Of a stretch of 64,000 nt of DNA, positions 63,189-64,000 are shown in pieces; the stretch's first letter is position 1, and each line of letters opens with the position of its first letter. The notes beneath the pieces are model-generated. The model did no database searches and was not told the origin of the DNA. It saw only the letters and a list, made by a program, of their open reading frames with translations. The translations under genes and the position numbers were made by a program. The stretch comes from Simmondsia chinensis (taxonomy: Eukaryota > Streptophyta > Magnoliopsida > Caryophyllales > Simmondsiaceae), in NCBI GenBank assembly GCA_018398585.1, contig JAGTTD010000011.1, positions 31,430,164 to 31,494,163 of the forward strand, read 5' to 3'.

Positions 63189-63361
63189 TCTTTTAAAATA
63201 TGGAATCATTTTAAATGTAAATTCAAATTTTTGAAATTTGTTTTCTCTTTTCTTCAAAAGCAACATAAGCAAAAAGTAATGGTTGTTAACAATGTTTAAT
63301 ATTAAGGTGTGATATTAAAAAAAATTAGAAAATGTAGATTTTTTTTTTAAATTTGAAAAAG

Positions 63362-63594
63362 CAAAACAACATACTCAGTGCTCCAAGGGCTCTCGCTTAA
63401 GCAAGGTCTAGAGGGCGGATATACACAGCATTCCCCCTTCAAGGTATTACCTCTGAAAAGAGGCTGTTTCCATATGCCTCCAATCTGAGAGTGAGGACTT
63501 CCCAGAAGGTCATTCATTCTGGTACTGCTCTTGCCCAAGCACACTTAACTTCGGAGTTCTAATGGGATCTGACGCGTTGGTACCCTCTTTGGTT
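63362..63594 (-). mobile_element. 5S-headed SINE, 5'-complete copy nested in a MITE
   Basis: On its strand it starts aaccaaagagggtaccaacg, enters GATCCCATTAGAACTCCGAA and the rest of the 5S head (about 63491-63584), then the body and a TTG-like tail (gtatgttgttttg). The start matches the leader of the 47178 copy. Flanking aatttgaaaaag / aatttaaaaaag fits a decayed TSD in T/A-rich sequence. Confidence 0.78.
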
Positions 63595-63690
63595 TTTCTA
63601 ATTTTTTTTCTAATTTAAAAAAGAAAATAGAGGTAATTTTTTGAAATCACACATAAAATTTAAGTGATTTTCAATAAAAAATCTTTTCTT

Positions 63691-64000
63691 TTTGCAATAA
63701 TAAGAGTATAGTATTTGTTATACACAAAGTCACTAATTTGTTAACCGTTATATTAATTAATCGTGCTTGTTAGAATCTATAATTTTTAAGTCACGGTAGA
63801 GCTACTTAGATCCTAAATATCAGATTTATTGTATATGGACTCGAATTACAAAACAATTATTTTCAGGTTTTGTGAGAAAGTATTATTCCAAGTGCCAACG
63901 TGAATTAGTATATTTGAAGTCCCGCTTGTGTTTTGCTTATAAGTTTTATTCTCTTGATCTTATAACGCAAAGCATTTGTATTTCTATGGTTGAACTTTTT
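63691..64000. other. Window edge, no gene seen
   Basis: AT-rich sequence without a supported feature. Confidence 0.5.

Larger units (their letters stand above)
62605..63690. mobile_element. Foldback MITE family C copy carrying two nested insertions
   Basis: The left arm (about 62605-62760) and right arm (63290-63360 continuing 63610-63690) match the inverted arms of the 25.9-kb element (ccttaatgttaaca and its inverse; aatttaagtgattttc). A MITE of family A (about 62802-63188) and a 5S-headed SINE (63362-63594) are inserted in it. Confidence 0.6.

Overview
This is a plant nuclear window, almost certainly from an angiosperm. It is AT-rich with long introns, many microsatellites and many short transposons. 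Spliced genes for plant-specific proteins (a plant mobile domain protein, RLP29, and a PP5 with a membrane cassette exon) rule out prokaryotes and animals. I cannot name the species; a eudicot or magnoliid fits best.

Layout. 0.4-2.1 kb (+) holds the last three exons of a peroxisomal-type citrate synthase. 4.2-6.3 kb (-) holds the 20S proteasome subunit alpha4 (PAC1), with its intron in the 5' leader. 8.5-11.4 kb (-) holds an Elongin-A-like gene that appears to lack one conserved internal exon; its probable leader reaches about 13.9 kb. 16.3-22.7 kb (-) holds a complete nine-exon COQ3. 22.7-33.9 kb is a transposon-rich intergenic stretch with a Mutator-like element, a LINE-like insertion and several foldback elements. 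33.9-35.3 kb (-) holds an intronless RLP29-like LRR protein. 39.7-43.0 kb (-) holds a complete five-exon MAIN-LIKE (plant mobile domain) gene with a leader to about 45.6 kb. 49.4-62.4 kb (-) holds a complete twelve-exon protein phosphatase 5 plus an in-frame optional membrane-anchor exon.

For COQ3, MAIN-LIKE and PP5 I joined exons by GT-AG or GC-AG borders, and the phases close exactly (332, 673 and 482 codons plus stop). The genes do not form one pathway. Four of them (Elongin A, citrate synthase, RLP29, PP5) match what I recall as the consecutive Arabidopsis loci At2g42780 to At2g42810, so this looks like a conserved angiosperm gene block interrupted by PAC1, COQ3 and the MAIN-LIKE gene.

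The most notable signal is a family of about 18 short retroposons. Full-length members fuse a nearly complete 5S rRNA (with the whole internal Pol III promoter) to an Au/TS-like SINE body ending in (TTG)n. Target-site duplications enclose both parts as one unit. This is a 5S-derived plant SINE, a class I do not know from plants, where 5S sequence is familiar mainly from Cassandra LTRs. Other mobile elements are a 293-bp TRIM/SMART-like LTR element with 72-bp LTRs, tRNA-type SINEs, 9-bp-TSD MITEs, GCTCGA-rich TIR elements, and a U2 snRNA fragment.
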